64,000 nt of DNA from Lutjanus erythropterus (taxonomy: Eukaryota > Chordata > Actinopteri > Lutjaniformes > Lutjanidae). Positions 34,740 to 46,741 of the stretch are shown here, in pieces. The DNA is taken from NCBI GenBank assembly GCA_020091685.1, contig CM034599.1:3565641-3629640 (forward strand), read 5' to 3'. How positions within the stretch are numbered: the stretch's first letter is position 1; each line of letters starts with the position of its first letter. The notes beneath the pieces were generated by a model. The model did not search any database. It saw nothing but the letters and a program-made list of their open reading frames with translations, and was not told where the DNA came from. The position numbers were made by a program, and so were the translations under genes.

Positions 34740-36214
34740 CAGCAATATGTTTCTGGAGTCTGGCAGGCAATGAGACAGGCAGTCTCTGAACTCAAACTCC
34801 AGAGTGTGAATTTTCAGAGCAATGGGCTTTTGTTTTCAGGATAACAAAGTTACCTTTACATTACACATTTACACTGACAACTGACGGTTTTAAACAGCTG
34901 ATCAATTAACAGCGTTATTGTCAATTCACGAAGTGATTCGCGATACAATTCACGCCTGGGGAGGAGGGGGCGGGAGGAAAAAAACTTGCTTCAACCATAG
35001 AACATATAATAAACAGGGATTCAACCTATTTAATACAGATTAAACTCCAACTCACTAACTGGACTGTTGTACATTTTTTTCAGATGTACGGCTGCAACAT
35101 GTTGCTCCTTTAAAGAGAGCATGGTTGGACATGGACTTCCTATATTTTTTTATAAGCCGGTATGGTGAGAGATGACAACCTGGGGTCTTAACTGTGCATT
35201 CACAGCCACATATAGATGCAGATGTAGATTATTTTTTGACCTTCCATCATACTTTGAAGATAACGCGTCACCGTGTCTTTGACAGGTTGAGATTTTCAGC
35301 GACGGTGCTACACCACATCAAAGAAGTCAAAATGAATCCCTATAGAAAGGGACAAAATTGCCATGTGGAGTGCGCATGATATTGGCTGAAGTGCACTTTG
35401 GTAGATTGAAAAGTTCACTTTGTCACCATTAAGGCGAGTCCATTCAAAACAAAAGCAGTACTGCCTCCTCAGCATGTCATAAGCCATAAGTGGAGGCCTC
35501 AGTAAAAGTGCCATGTCTGGGCCTCAGTAGTTCATTAAGACTGTCTGGGTGCAGATGGATCTCTCTTGTGAGCCACCACTTCATTAATCCCTGACGCCAC
35601 ACCCAGGGAGGGACAGCAGGCAGTCCACTTATTATTACAGCCCCTCAGCAAGAGAGCCCGTCCAAGTGGGAAGAGGAGGGGGTGAGCGTGGGGAGGACAT
35701 ATATATTTAAATATCTTTTTTAATTATCCTAACTTCAAACAACCTCATTGCGGCCTGTTTTACGTTGTCTGAATCAAATCTGCATAGAGTTCAGATGAAT
35801 GTAATTAAATTCAACGTACATTAATTTTGCTATAAAGATACATGAATTTTCCTCTAAAGTAGGCTTGTAAATCTCATCAATGTGAACGGTTAGGGTCCCA
35901 GAGGGAGAGAAATCATACAGCTGTGTAATAACGGGTGAGATTTGGCAGCGACCTCACAATTTATCTCAATTTCAAAGTCTAGAGAAGCTTTAAGAACATA
36001 ATTATTTATAGTTTGTGACATTTACTGCAAAACTGCAATGAAACAAAGGACCCAGGATTGCTTTTTTAGTCCTCAAGGTGCCTGAAAAACTGATGACCTT
36101 ATTCACATGTGGATGCATCATTCTTTCCCTGATATCCAAGAGTCCGTGAGACATTTGTGCCAATGCACTTTGCTCCATGAGATGTGAAAATGTCTAGTTA
36201 CAGTAAGAATGGCT
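34740..36214. other. No gene seen; candidate conserved non-coding block
   Basis: 35700-35990 is AT-rich but complex (AATTAAATTCAACGTACATT and CATCAATGTGAACGG) without repeat hallmarks, so it is a possible enhancer-type element. The rest is uninformative. Confidence 0.45.
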
Positions 36215-37421
36215 TTTAAAGTGGCCGTATTATGCTCATTTTCAGGCCTCTACCAGGCCAGGATTTTTACGTGCTTTAATGTTCAAAAAACAAATTTTTC
36301 TCATACTGTCCATAGCTGCAGCACCTCTATTCACCTTCTGTCTGAAATGCTCCGTTTTAGCTCTTTTCTCTCTAAAGACCCTTTCACACCACCATGCGGT
36401 AACTACTTTGACAGCTGCCAACCTGCAAGAGCATACCCCCAAAAAGCAAAGCGTTTTTAAAAGCAGCTGCTGAGGTCCACGTCTTCCTCCTACTCCTCTT
36501 CTTCCTCTTCCATCTCTCATTCCTCCTCTTTCTCTTTCTCCTCCTCCTCTTCTTTATCTGTTTGAGTTTCCTCCGATCCATCTTAGCCTTGGCCTTGCTG
36601 CCAACATTGCAGCTTTATCATCCGAGCGAGCTACCTGCTGAGTGCTAATCAAAGTTACACAATATTGCCAAGCAAGTGAATTCCTGCAGTTTGACCATTT
36701 CTTTTTCACACATAACGATATCATTGCCCTCAGGGTATGTCTGTTACGTAAATTTACATACAGCAGCAAAACACTTCTGTCTGACAGACTTCAAATGCAA
36801 CTTAATGTTAACACAGTTTATCTTTACTGTCCCTCAATATTACAACATTAGTCCAGCATCACCACAGCCTGTGGGAGTAGCCACATTCGCCGCACAATAT
36901 GCTAACACCAAGTTCAACAGGCAAACCTATGAAGTAAACAGTAAAACAACATAAAATATGCAAAAAAATTTAGCTGTCGATTAATAAGGCGAGGACCATC
37001 ACCTTCTATTTATTTATTTTTTATTGATCCTTTATTTAACCAGGAATATCTCCTCTGGTTAAGACAACATAAGAAACAGTTACAAAGCATACATGGATCA
37101 GGGGCTAAAATGAATCATGGCAAATAATGGCACTTATTTGAGGGAATGACGCTGTTCTGTCAAAACAAATGTTACCTAGCTGGAGGATGGTCACCTTGCT
37201 GCAGGTGAGGCTGTGTTACACAGTGATGCAAAAAAGTAACAGAAGAAAAGGCTGGATTACAAACGAGACATTTCGGGAAGTTGAAGAGCAGGATTTTTTT
37301 CTAAAAGGAGTGTAACTCCATTTGGCTTTGGACCCTGCAGCCGTTTGACCTGCACAAAAAAAGCTATAAAACACAGTGAAGAAAAGAGAAAAACACAAAA
37401 GCATAATATGGCCACTTTAAA
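36215..37421. mobile_element. Family C DNA element, about 1.2 kb, TTAA-flanked
   Basis: The left end TTTAAAGTGGCCGTATTATG is mirrored by CATAATATGGCCACTTTAAA at 37402-37421. The inner left part (AATGTTCAAAAAACAAATTT and CTGTCTGAAATGCTCCG) matches the recalled fish element. The inner right part (AAAGCTATAAAACACAGTG) complements the 45739 copy. Extra sequence between includes a CT tract at 36483-36556 and a CCTTTATTTAACCAGGAATA module at 37028. No transposase frame. TTAA at both borders suggests a TTAA target, not proven. Confidence 0.8.
36483..36556. repeat. CT-rich tract inside family C element
   Basis: CTTCCTCCTACTCCTCTTC and similar, 74 bp nearly pure pyrimidine. Confidence 0.88.
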
Positions 37422-38836
37422 GGTGAACTAATAACAAATAAATTAACAAAACATTTGTTCACAGTCAGTACAGGGCAGTGCTATTTCTGTGATTTCAAAC
37501 TTGATTTTAAATTAGGTGCTGAACTCTCTTGAATTATTTTTTAAAGTGCAACAACAGCCCTGAGACTGAGCCACACGCTGTAGGCTTTAATGCTGTATAA
37601 TGCTGCATAAATCAAGGCTGAAATGAAATGGCCCAATTACATTAGGGGCAAACAGGAATGTTAACTTGACAGTCTTAATGCTAACACCCTTAATAATGAA
37701 TCAGCCCTCTTCCCACTGGCCTCCATTTACCGTAAACACTCTCACTGGAGCCTCATTGGCAGTATTTACCAATACACAACATTACACAACTGTCTACACT
37801 GCTCTGATTTCTTGTTCATCTCTTAATAATAGGAATGACGTGTGATCGATGCTCGTGTGTGACAGCCCAGACGTGTCACAGCTTTTTACGGAGGCTCCTT
37901 TTTGATCAAGACGGAGAGAACACTGGGGCTGTTATTAGGTGCCGTATTGTGAGGGTGATGAGAAAGGAACATTCAAATTGTATTTAATAGAATAGATGTG
38001 GGCTTGGTTTCCTTTATCAGGACCGGAGCAGAGATGTGGCATATTCTGTGCCTCCCCAGGACATTCAGCTGATTACAGCAGTCAGCCCAGATTACATCTG
38101 ACTGTTCAGCTGCTCCTCTGTTCCATTGCCAAGGAAACAATATGGAGAAATAATGTCCCAGTGTGCCTCACTGCACTTTTTCCCAGTTCAGGCCAGACAG
38201 TAATCGCACTCAATGGGGTAGATTTGATCTGTACTGTATACATCTACAGCAAGTGATCCTGAAGTTACAAAAGAACTGTTAAAGCTGGGGTAAAATCAGC
38301 TCGGGTAAGGTCGAATTTGAAAGTATCCAACAGAAAAAAAAAAGCCACCCCCTCCCTTCAGGCCCCTCCCTCCAAAGCCGCTCCCCAAAAATAAACAAAG
38401 ACACACTGCCTGACTGCCGCTGAAAGACAACTCACTAACCGTGTCCAACTTCCTCATGTCTCATTTACAGGAAACACATCCTCATTCCTAGATTTCAGAA
38501 TAGGCTGATTGCCAAAGACTCCCAAAATCACATATATGACCAGCAGAGCAGCAGGACAGGTGTACCAGGTCTTAAGGACGTTATGTGTGTCATGTGGCAA
38601 AAGTCACATGACACTGCAAACGTGGTTCGTTGTGAAACGGCAGCAGTTTGGTTAGGTCAAGCATATTGATCTCAATTTTTTTCTCAGTCAAGTACCCCTT
38701 ACAAGATAGAAAGTATATCAGCTAATGCATGTCCCTTTAACTAAAATATTTTTAAAACCATGATGAATGAATCTGAAAACTTTTCACAGATCCTCGGCAG
38801 AGTGCTGAGGATTCCTGGGTTATGGCACCACAACTA
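37422..38836. other. No gene seen
   Basis: 37560-37760 looks like single-copy regulatory-type sequence (CAATTACATTAGGGGC and CCTTAATAATGAATCAGC). 38280-38420 is C-rich with CCCCTCCCTTCAGGCCCC and may be another interspersed repeat. A palindrome at 38587 is listed separately. Confidence 0.45.
38587..38614. repeat. 10-bp perfect inverted repeat
   Basis: GTGTCATGTG and CACATGACAC with an 8-base loop GCAAAAGT. Confidence 0.88.
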
Positions 38837-39010
38837 TTTGGTTTTAAATTTCAGAAAAGATCGTGGTTTGGATTAAAGTATGTTATCTATGTCCTGTGAC
38901 ATAGTGATGCACCTAACGTAATGTAATGTGATTTAAAACTTTAAGTAAGTCAACACTGACTTATGGTTTTACATGGGACTTGAACCCCTCCAGAATGAAA
39001 GTCCACCTCC
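38837..39010 (+). repeat. Dispersed repeat G (longest copy)
   Basis: AAAGATCGTGGTTTGGATTAA as in the two other copies (one mismatch pair), followed by CCTGTGACATAGTG and GGACTTGAACCCCTCC. The last motif read in reverse (GGGGTTCAAGTCC) resembles a tRNA B box, which hints at a tRNA-derived SINE, but no A box was located. Confidence 0.6.
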
Positions 39011-39510
39011 TTCTGCCGACTTTCTCGGTCTATACTGCGACACCTAACTTCCTGCTTTGTTCCTGTCATAATTGCTATGGCCACTAGAAGTCGCCGTCTA
39101 ATAATAAATGTAAATATGGACCGTAATAAGCTGCTTGTACAGAAAACCTACAAAGTCTTTGTAGTGAGAACAGGCTGGAAAGTGTGGCTTCACTTTCTCT
39201 GCCATTTGTGTACGACTAGCTTGCTATAGCTTTAGCTATGTATCTGCTGAGCCTCATAGACTCTGGTTATTTCCAAAGAGTGCACAGGCTGAGTGCATGA
39301 TATATTGCTTGCTTTGAGGGTGTAGAGGAAACAAAAAGTGCATTACCTAGTCCAGTTTTAAGTGTAAAACTTCATTCATACGTGATTTTGGCTTTACATG
39401 GTGACCTAAATAACTCGTCAGTGATATAGGGAGCTGTTTGTTGCGGAGAAGCTCAGATTCACTCAGTTCACGCCATGCTGGATGCTGTCCAGAATGTGTT
39501 TGTGACAAAC

Positions 39511-39532
39511 TGTGTGTGTGTGTGTGTGTGTG
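39511..39532. repeat. (GT)11 microsatellite
   Basis: TGTG run ending in GCGCGG. Confidence 0.93.
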
Positions 39533-39733
39533 CGCGGAGTAGAGACAGATTGAGGTTTGCATGTGTCCCAGAGAGTTCATGTGTTTCAGATTTATGAAGG
39601 TTTATGAGTGAATATCCTGCTCTTAGAGGTTAATCCCTGAGAGGATTAGATGGTGGCCACCAGTGTTTGGAGTGTTGCATTACCACAGGGTTTATTTTAG
39701 TTACTTACAGTAAAACTGCTTTTTAAAAGACTT

Positions 39734-40250
39734 AAAGGTCCACTGTGTAAGATTTACTGTTTTTTTTTTTTGACAGAATGTGGCAGAAATGGAATATAAT
39801 ATCCATAAGTATGTTTTTATTGGTGTATAATCACCTGAAAATAAGAATCATTGTGGTTTTGTTACCTTAAAATGAGCCTGTTTTCATTCCCAGCTCATTA
39901 AATACTGACGATTTGTCTCTGGCCCTCGGTGCCTCATATAGATGCACATGGTACATGTTAGTGGCTAAAAGAGACGCACTGGGCCTTCGATGTAGTATAA
40001 AGAAGGAATGATTAAAAGGCTGGATTGAGGCTGTTCAAGAGCTAATTGAGATGCTAAACGGTGCTAACAAAACGTCGGCTGTGACGAGTTGTGATGAGAA
40101 CAGGTTGTATCCACACAGGGTCAGAATGGACAGACCAAACACTGACTCTTGATACGACCTTTTGCATGTTGTGTGAGTTTCACAGCCTCTGTATGTTTTC
40201 CTACAAGCTTGGAAGAAAGATGAGGTGCTTTCACTCTGCAAGCTCATCGG
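39734..40250 (+). mobile_element. Family B element, right end lost
   Basis: AAAGGTCCACTGTGTAAGATT, then GGCAGAAATGGAATATAATA and GTGTATAATCACCTGAAAAT, later AGAATGGACAGACCAAACAC as in the 27510 copy. A T13 run interrupts the left end. Confidence 0.78.
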
Positions 40251-40461
40251 CTAGCTGCCAAGCATCTTAAATCTTTTCGTATCTTATCTTTTTATGATCT
40301 CTGAATCCAACTTGCAATTTGGACTGAAGTACTCAACTCGTGTGACGGTTCGTTGGGGCCTGTAGTTTTGGAGGTCCATGGCTCCAGTACGTCAGCGAGT
40401 GTGTTTCAGGTCCGCCAAAAAAATCCTGAACACAGAAATTGTGACTAACAGTTTAACAGTC

Positions 40462-40485
40462 TTTTTTTTTTTTTTTTTTTTTTTT
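40462..40485 (+). repeat. T24 homopolymer
   Basis: Could be the poly(A) tail of a minus-strand retroposon. Sequence to the right (TACAAAAAACAGATACAAAG) shows no recognised element. Confidence 0.9.
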
Positions 40486-42551
40486 GGAGGTGTTTAGTTT
40501 TACTGTAATTATTAAAGATGCTAAATACAGAATTTGCAATATATACACTAGTACATTACAAAAAACAGATACAAAGCAATACGTAAACCATGCAGAATGC
40601 ATGCTAAAAAAGGAGGCATGAGAAAATAAGTGAACGATCAGCTAACACAAAACAGACAGGGACAAAACAGTTTAGCGGTGTAACTCCAGAATTCAGTTCT
40701 ACATAATTCTCAGTTTTTTTCATGTAACGTGTATAATATGTTTAGAAGAAAAACTCATTTTTCATTTACATTGACTTTAATAACCTCAAAATGTGGAAAA
40801 TTAAATTATCTAAAGAAATGTCTCATCCTGCTTCACTGTAACCTTGTCTGGGAGTGTGAATGCAGGCGCTTTCTGTCTGCATGCTGAACTGGTGGGAGGC
40901 GTCAAGAATAACTATATAGAAATCACTGTCACATAGAGGCATCAGTAATAAATTGAGATGGTTTCATAAGATATTAAAAGCTCCTTGATTCACCTTTACA
41001 TAGAAATAGTGACTTAGTCCCTTTTATCAGTTGTGTATGTCTGTGAAAAAGTAAATTTAACAAATTGCTAAATACGTACACTTTTAAAGACGTAAGTAAA
41101 CAGTGGTCTAAATAAGTACACCACTGGAAGGGACAGACCAACTCCTCACTGCATTTACACCTTTTGTTAAGGATCAGGAGCTTTCTGTTTTGTTTTGAAG
41201 TACCTCAGTGTGAAACAAAGGCCATGAATAAGCACAGCAGCACTGATTTATTTCCCATGCTCTCCGCCCATAAATAAATGTATGATCGTACCCTCTGCAG
41301 AAATGTCCTTATGTTTTTCTGAGCAGGCCGACACAGTTCAGACCTGTGGTTACATCCAAATTGTGGCTGTGCTCGCTGCAGGTAGCACTCAGTCAGGGAG
41401 GCAAAGTGGGCTGAGATGTAAACATGCAATTGTCTACAGGCATTCTGACAGACATACTGGTTGTTTCCCTTCTAATTACATCTTCCTAGTGTCTACTGAA
41501 CAAGTGCTCGGTTTGGATTGCACCGCGATGAGCTTTCCCTCACTCGGGGTTCTCCTCTGATGAACAACAAGCAAGCAGTGAGAGTGAGCTGCACTTGTCT
41601 TTAATATCACCATTCAAATTTCTCTCAACAGCTCCTTCCCTGCAGATTTATCTAACTGAATAGGCAAAAGAAACCTTGGCCTGCAGTTGGCTCCAATTAA
41701 CCTCAGTTTAGCTTGGCCTTCATGATGATTGGCTTTTATACCAAAGCCTATTCCAGCTGAAGAAATGTCTGCTCTGGCACCAAGGCTGTCTCATTTCTCT
41801 AACCTGCACAGGAGGAATATTTAAATGAGCCTATTAGAACAGGCCCCAGGCTGTTGAGAAAGGTATAGAAGCTGTATTTGGAGGAAAAATTACAAGAAGG
41901 GGGCTCCACATGCACAAAAGAGGAGAACTCAGCACATGTAACGCAACTGGGCAGCTCTGCCTTCAGTCAAGCAGATTCAATCAGCCAGAAGACAAACAGA
42001 AAAGGTACGAGTCTCATCCTCTCATCTGCGCTACAGCTCTTGAGCGTGCCAACACTGACAAGCAATCTTTTTCTGTCCTCTGTTATCATTCCCAGCCTAA
42101 CTGGGTGAAAGCGGAACTCTGTCCAGCTGATAACGTGCGGGGAAAAGTGTAGGATGCCACAGCAGGCACCCCTGTGCTGCAGCCCGCTGCATGTTTAGCA
42201 GGACTTACCAGCCCTGACATGTAATCAGGCGCTGTGTACACCTCGGAGGGCCACAGGCGTGTCAGGAGCCCGGACCCCGAGCGTCTCAAACGCAGCAGGA
42301 CCGGCCGACATGTTCATGCCTGTAGATGAGATGCCACACTTTGTACATGTCACCTCGTCTTCCACCTTGACCCTTCACACGTAAACACTGATACATGAGC
42401 GCACATGTACATTTACACACTCAGACATGTCCACGTGACGGTGAGGCGTCAGGCTGTGATTGTCTTGACACTGAAAAGACGTCCTCAGGAGGTCCTCAGT
42501 TAATCGATGTTGACATTAACAGCCTTTTGTATCAAGACCATACTCCTGATT
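40486..42551. other. No gene seen; candidate conserved block
   Basis: 41690-41880 is repeat-free, with AATTAACCTCAG, GATTGGCTTTTAT and ATTTAAATGAGCC, a possible conserved non-coding element. 42110-42310 is GC-richer (GTGTCAGGAGCCCGGACCCC). Short frames on both strands lack splice pairs. Confidence 0.45.
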
Positions 42552-42912
42552 AAAGGGATAGTTCAGATTATTTGAAGTGTGGTCATATGACAGTCCCTCC
42601 AGGATTTCGTGGGCTGGATTTCACACCGCTCTTCAAAAAAAATTGAGATACATGTTGTAACGAAACATGAAACATGGTGTTAATGGTAATTAGAATTATG
42701 AACGGTAAAACTAACCATCAGGACGGTCACCATGGTTTATCATTAAACCGGTAATCGTTCCATCCCCATGGATTCCTTTCAGAAAATGCTGTCCGACCAG
42801 TACTCCTGCTGCTTCTGCAAGCTGGGGATGAGTCAGCCGCCATCTACTGTGGATAATACACTCACTAAGTACCTCATACAACCACACTTTAAATAATCTG
42901 AACTATCCCTTT
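42552..42912 (+). mobile_element. Family A MITE, both ends, mosaic interior
   Basis: AAAGGGATAGTTCAGATTAT at the left and ATCTGAACTATCCCTTT at the right. The right arm continues CAGTACTCCTGCTGCTTCTG as in the other copies, but the left arm stops after about 40 bp. The interior begins CAGTCCCTCCAGGATTTCG, another element's end style, then carries a third, hAT-like end (GTAATCGTTCCATCCCC at 42751-42767). Confidence 0.82.
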
Positions 42913-44103
42913 AAACATCATTAAAAGCTGCATGTCTGCATGTTTTCCACGGCTGATGTGTCCATCAGTGACTGAAAAAGCCGTGTTGTGTAACGGCTCA
43001 GACGCTTTCCGACACTTGTCGTTAGTCTGTCATCGTGTGACCTGCCTCACCTCTTCACAGCCTCCGGATCGGCCCTCCATCTCTCGCAGGCTGTAAGTCA
43101 GCGAGTGGCGTTGAATCACAGCGCTGAATATGTAAATGGATGCCATTAAAGCTCTCTTTCTTTAATTAGTCTTTAGATTTCATGACTGAGTGCTTCCAAT
43201 TATGGATCAATGTCTCATTTCTGCACACGGACCTCTGGGTGTGTGGAGGCAGTTTTTCCGTTACAAAATGCTTTATAATTTCTTCTCTGCCAACACGCTG
43301 TTGACATCACACTCCCTAACTGCTGATCAATGACAAATTCTGCTGCTGTAAGCCCCCTGATATGTGTATTGTCTGCACTGGTAAGATTCTTATATATAAA
43401 CATGATCAGATTTTCACAAATCTGCAGTTTAACTTCTGCTCTGGATCGGTGCTGTTGATGTGTACAGTGGATGCTGTATGTCAGGAATATAGGGCTGATG
43501 TGTGTGTAATTGCTCTGGTGGTAATTTAGCACTGAGCTCATTAAGTGGTGCATAAGAGGTGGCTAAATTCTGCTTAATACCTAAATGCACTCCTGACTGG
43601 GGTGCATTCTGGGAGGAGGTGCTGATATAGCGCTTTGAGACTGTAAAATGCTACTCATGTGTTTTAAAAACGGCCATCAGGGTGCAGAGGTTCAGTTCCT
43701 AGAGCCCGTGATAGCAGCTCAGGGGTTTTATGAATCCAAAATGTTAATTAATCTTACTGTTAATTGGCTTGTGACCATCAATGTGTCCACATGCAGTAGT
43801 AGTGCTCATGCACACTGGGATTTTAAAGGCATTTATGGATGAGGAAAGCTTACAATTTTTTTTTTAATCTCCTAGAGGCGTAAGAAATGGCCTGTTGTTT
43901 TTTGTTCACATTTACGACTCTATGCTCAAAGGCCTCTCATGGTTTATTAAAAACCTACTTTATTAACCAGTCGCTAAAGGCAGCGATCACCAACAACTGC
44001 TAAGCTGAAAACAGGGTTTACCTACTCGTGTGTTGTAGGCCTCATTTTGACCTTTGTCATGACTGATGTGTCATCTACCTACATACCTGATATGATCAGC
44101 TAA
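42913..44103. other. No gene seen
   Basis: The minus-strand frame of 112 codons at 43215-43553 has no family resemblance and no splice support. A T9 run lies at 43857. Otherwise unremarkable intronic DNA. Confidence 0.45.
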
Positions 44104-44322
44104 AATAGTGATTGCCAAAGTGTGGACCGCGGCCCGTGAAGGCCCTGCAGGCAGCCTTGAGAGGTCGTGAAAAATAAATCAAACATTTTTCAAAGGTAAT
44201 GTCAGTAGGATTTGTCCGAACTGTTCCTAAACGCATCGAGACCTCAAATACTGACGTTTTAGGTTGGTGGAACATCCTGAGCAGCAAAACAATGAGGGGG
44301 AAAAAAAAAGAAAATAGAGGCA
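44104..44322 (+). mobile_element. hAT-like end plus repeat K
   Basis: TAGTGATTGCCAAAGTGTGG then ACCGCGGCCCG is a vertebrate hAT (CAGTGGTTCCCAAAGTG) type terminus. It is followed at 44203 by repeat K, which also occurs at 16139. The association suggests repeat K is the interior of this element, although the terminus is missing at 16 kb. Confidence 0.6.
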
Positions 44323-44392
44323 GAAGGCAGAGTCTCTGCAGATACAGTCACTGCCACACACTTCATACATGATGATTAAAAGGGATTATGTC

Positions 44393-44480
44393 AAGATAAG
44401 ATAACATGAGATAAGATGAGATATGGCTATATTAGTCCCACAGCGGGGAAATTTTCACTGTTGCAGCAGCAACATGGAAG
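44393..44480 (+). repeat. AGATA-type tract with LINE-tail-like sequence
   Basis: AAGATAAGATAACATGAGAT, then ATATGGCTATATTAGTCCCA and CAGCGGGGAAATTTTCACTG. This combination of an AGATA tract and TTAGTCCC...GGGGAAATT is a common reversed LINE/SINE 3' end in teleosts. Compare 146-255. Confidence 0.6.
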
Positions 44481-44548
44481 CATCAATAAAACAAGTAATA
44501 CTAAACATGCAATATAAACAAGTCTGTAGAAACAGATTTTAGAGGCCA

Positions 44549-44674
44549 GGGCATCTCTGCAGCACTACAGAACATGTTCTTGTAGTATTTTTAATCAAAA
44601 AAGTGCAGGGTTCTCTGATTTGGATATTGCACTTTCACTAACAATAATTAATATTCAATTAATTTTGCAACCCT
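44549..44674 (-). mobile_element. hAT MITE, same family as 3267-3582, reversed fragment
   Basis: TCTGATTTGGATATTGCAC and the end AATTAATTTTGCAACCCT; CTCTGCAGCACTACAG is shared with 28850. Confidence 0.72.
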
Positions 44675-45578
44675 ACTATTCATTAAAAAAAACAACCTGC
44701 AAACCTCCACTGGTTACAGTTGTGGTGATATTGCAGTAGGTGCTTCATCATCTGTTGCTTGGCAGAGATCTGCTCCTTACTGAGTGCACTTGTCTAGTTT
44801 TTTACTTTATTTCTGATGCACATTGATTCTTGGTGGTTCTGAGAGCATCCGCTTCTAAATCTGGGGCACAAAAGGTTAAATGTATTTACTCTTAATTTTC
44901 TCACCACTTTACAGACTGTAATATAAATTTGCAACATAATTTTTAATTCAAGATTAATCCAACAAGTAATCAAAGAACCTCTGATATAATTACTGTGTTT
45001 TCACAGTAAATGAGCAGTCAAATCCTCTTTATATCATTCAAAGTGGATGCAAATTGACTATTTGTGATTACTGGGCATCATTTCGACAGGCTGCTAATGC
45101 ACTGAACTTTTACTGTTTGATAGTCAGAACATCGAATCAAACATTTGCATAATTGTTTATAAATTTGCAGTGAAATGTAAGAATTGCTGGAAAGAGGATT
45201 TATTTGAAACTCTCTGCACATTTTGGAAGTCTGTCTTAATACCAGGTTGCACCTGACGAGCAGCGTACGCTGAAGGAAAACAGATTTTTGGTCTGAAAGT
45301 ATGGCCAGTGTGTGGGTGTCGCACACATTTATTATGAGTCTCTCAATTAAAATGGGTCTCTTAAGGGCTCCTGGGAAGGTAGGAGTTGTGACTCTCCATC
45401 TCTGCCTCGCTCTCACCCCTCTGATCCGTGGGACACTGCATTAAGACTGAGGTACAAAGCAATCATGCCCACACAGCCTCCGCATCACTTCCTCACCAAC
45501 ACTGTAATTATCACAAACAAAGCTCTTCTGTTTACACATGTGTTTATGTGCAGCAGCAGGAGTGTGACTTGTTTATCA

Positions 45579-45580
<2 letters not shown>

Positions 45581-45615
<35 letters not shown>
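45581..45615. repeat. (GT)17 microsatellite
   Basis: 35-bp GT run directly before a hAT terminus. Confidence 0.95.
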
Positions 45616-45616
<1 letters not shown>

Positions 45617-45617
45617 A

Positions 45618-45738
45618 CAGTGTTGGGGAATAGTCGACTACATGTAATTAAACTATAGTTTAAATACATTTTGCAGCCACCTAATGGTAGTTCTGCTACA
45701 TTCACATTTGCATAGTGATTCAAGTCATTGAAGTGTAG
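45618..45738 (+). mobile_element. hAT-like terminus CAGTGTTGGGGAA, interrupted by family C
   Basis: CAGTGTTGGGGAATAGTCGA then CTACATGTAATTAAACTATAG is a frequent fish hAT end. The family C copy begins inside it at 45739, so this element is older. Its other end was not identified with confidence. Confidence 0.65.
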
Positions 45739-46096
45739 TTAAAGTGGCCATATTATTACACTTTTTGGGGTTTTCTCTTTCCTCCAGTGTGTTATATAGC
45801 TTTTTGATGGCCAAATCACACCAAGGGTGTTACTCTCTCCTACAGAAAACAGTCCTCTGAACTGCCTCTGTGACATCACTATGTAACATGTTTGTACAGT
45901 ATAATGTGCAGCTAGTTTAGAGCAGAATTATGAGGAAATTTTAAGGAGACAGGAGCTAAAACGTAACAGTTCAGAGGGTGAGTAGAGGTGCTGCCGCTAT
46001 GGCCAGTATTAGAAAAAATGAAAGCATGTAACCCTGTTCTAGAAACACAGAATAAAGGTATGAGCTAGAAAAGGAGCAAATATGGCCACAATAAAT
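45739..46096 (+). mobile_element. Family C MITE, compact copy
   Basis: TTAAAGTGGCCATATTATTA at the left; GAGCAAATATGGCCACAATAA at the right. Inside, TTTTCTCTTTCCTCCAGTG and GTTATATAGCTTTTTGATGG complement the right arm of the 36215 element. 358 bp. Confidence 0.82.
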
Positions 46097-46201
46097 TCCT
46101 AAAATACTGAAACTATATTTACTTTACCGTTGCTTCTTTACAAATTGATGGACATTGTATGCAAAACAAAAGCTGACATTCCTTTCCTTCCATCGTGGGG
46201 T

Positions 46202-46238
46202 ATTTTATTTTTATTTATTTATTTATTTATTTATTTTG
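46202..46238 (+). repeat. (ATTT)n microsatellite
   Basis: TTATTTATTTATTTATTT run, 37 bp. Confidence 0.93.
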
Positions 46239-46654
46239 GTTCATGTGTGACCTGTGAACAAGTGCACACACTGCAAAAAACTCAATAGACCTATAGCCGT
46301 ATTGATATGACACAGTACGGTTAAAACAAGCGTTATAGCCATAGACATATATACATAGATGGAAAAAGTAAAGAGTAAAGGCAAAAAAAAGCAGTCTGAA
46401 GGACATTTCTACTGACCGTTAATGTCTGTCTGTTTTGTCTTTTATGTTGTTTTCATCTTGTTACGTCAGTCGTGCGTGATATGCACGGATGGATACACCG
46501 AGGAGTCATCTTTTCTATGCGTTACTGTCCTGTGCAATCAGGTTGAAATCTGTTCTGATGTTGGGAAAGCGGCAAACAATGACGCAAAACAAAAATGATC
46601 AATGGTTCCCCTCAAATGCATTAAAACAAAAGTAGCAAGTCTGTGTTGAAACTA

Positions 46655-46741
46655 TAAGGAGAAGGAAGTACAGATACTTGTATTAAAGTGCATGAAAGCT
46701 CAGTAGTAAAGTATTTGTACTTCATTACTTCCTGCCTCTGA
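46655..46741 (+). mobile_element. Family F end fragment
   Basis: GAAGTACAGATACTTGTATT, then AGTAAAGTATTTGTACTTC and ATTACTTCCTGCCTCTG, a degenerate CAGTGGTGGAAAGTAA terminus in reverse. Confidence 0.55.

Noticed and set aside
38980-39000. tRNA B-box-like sequence (reverse of GGACTTGAACCCC)
   Set aside because: No A box at proper spacing and no cloverleaf could be drawn, so no tRNA gene is called. Kept only as a hint that repeat G may be tRNA-derived.
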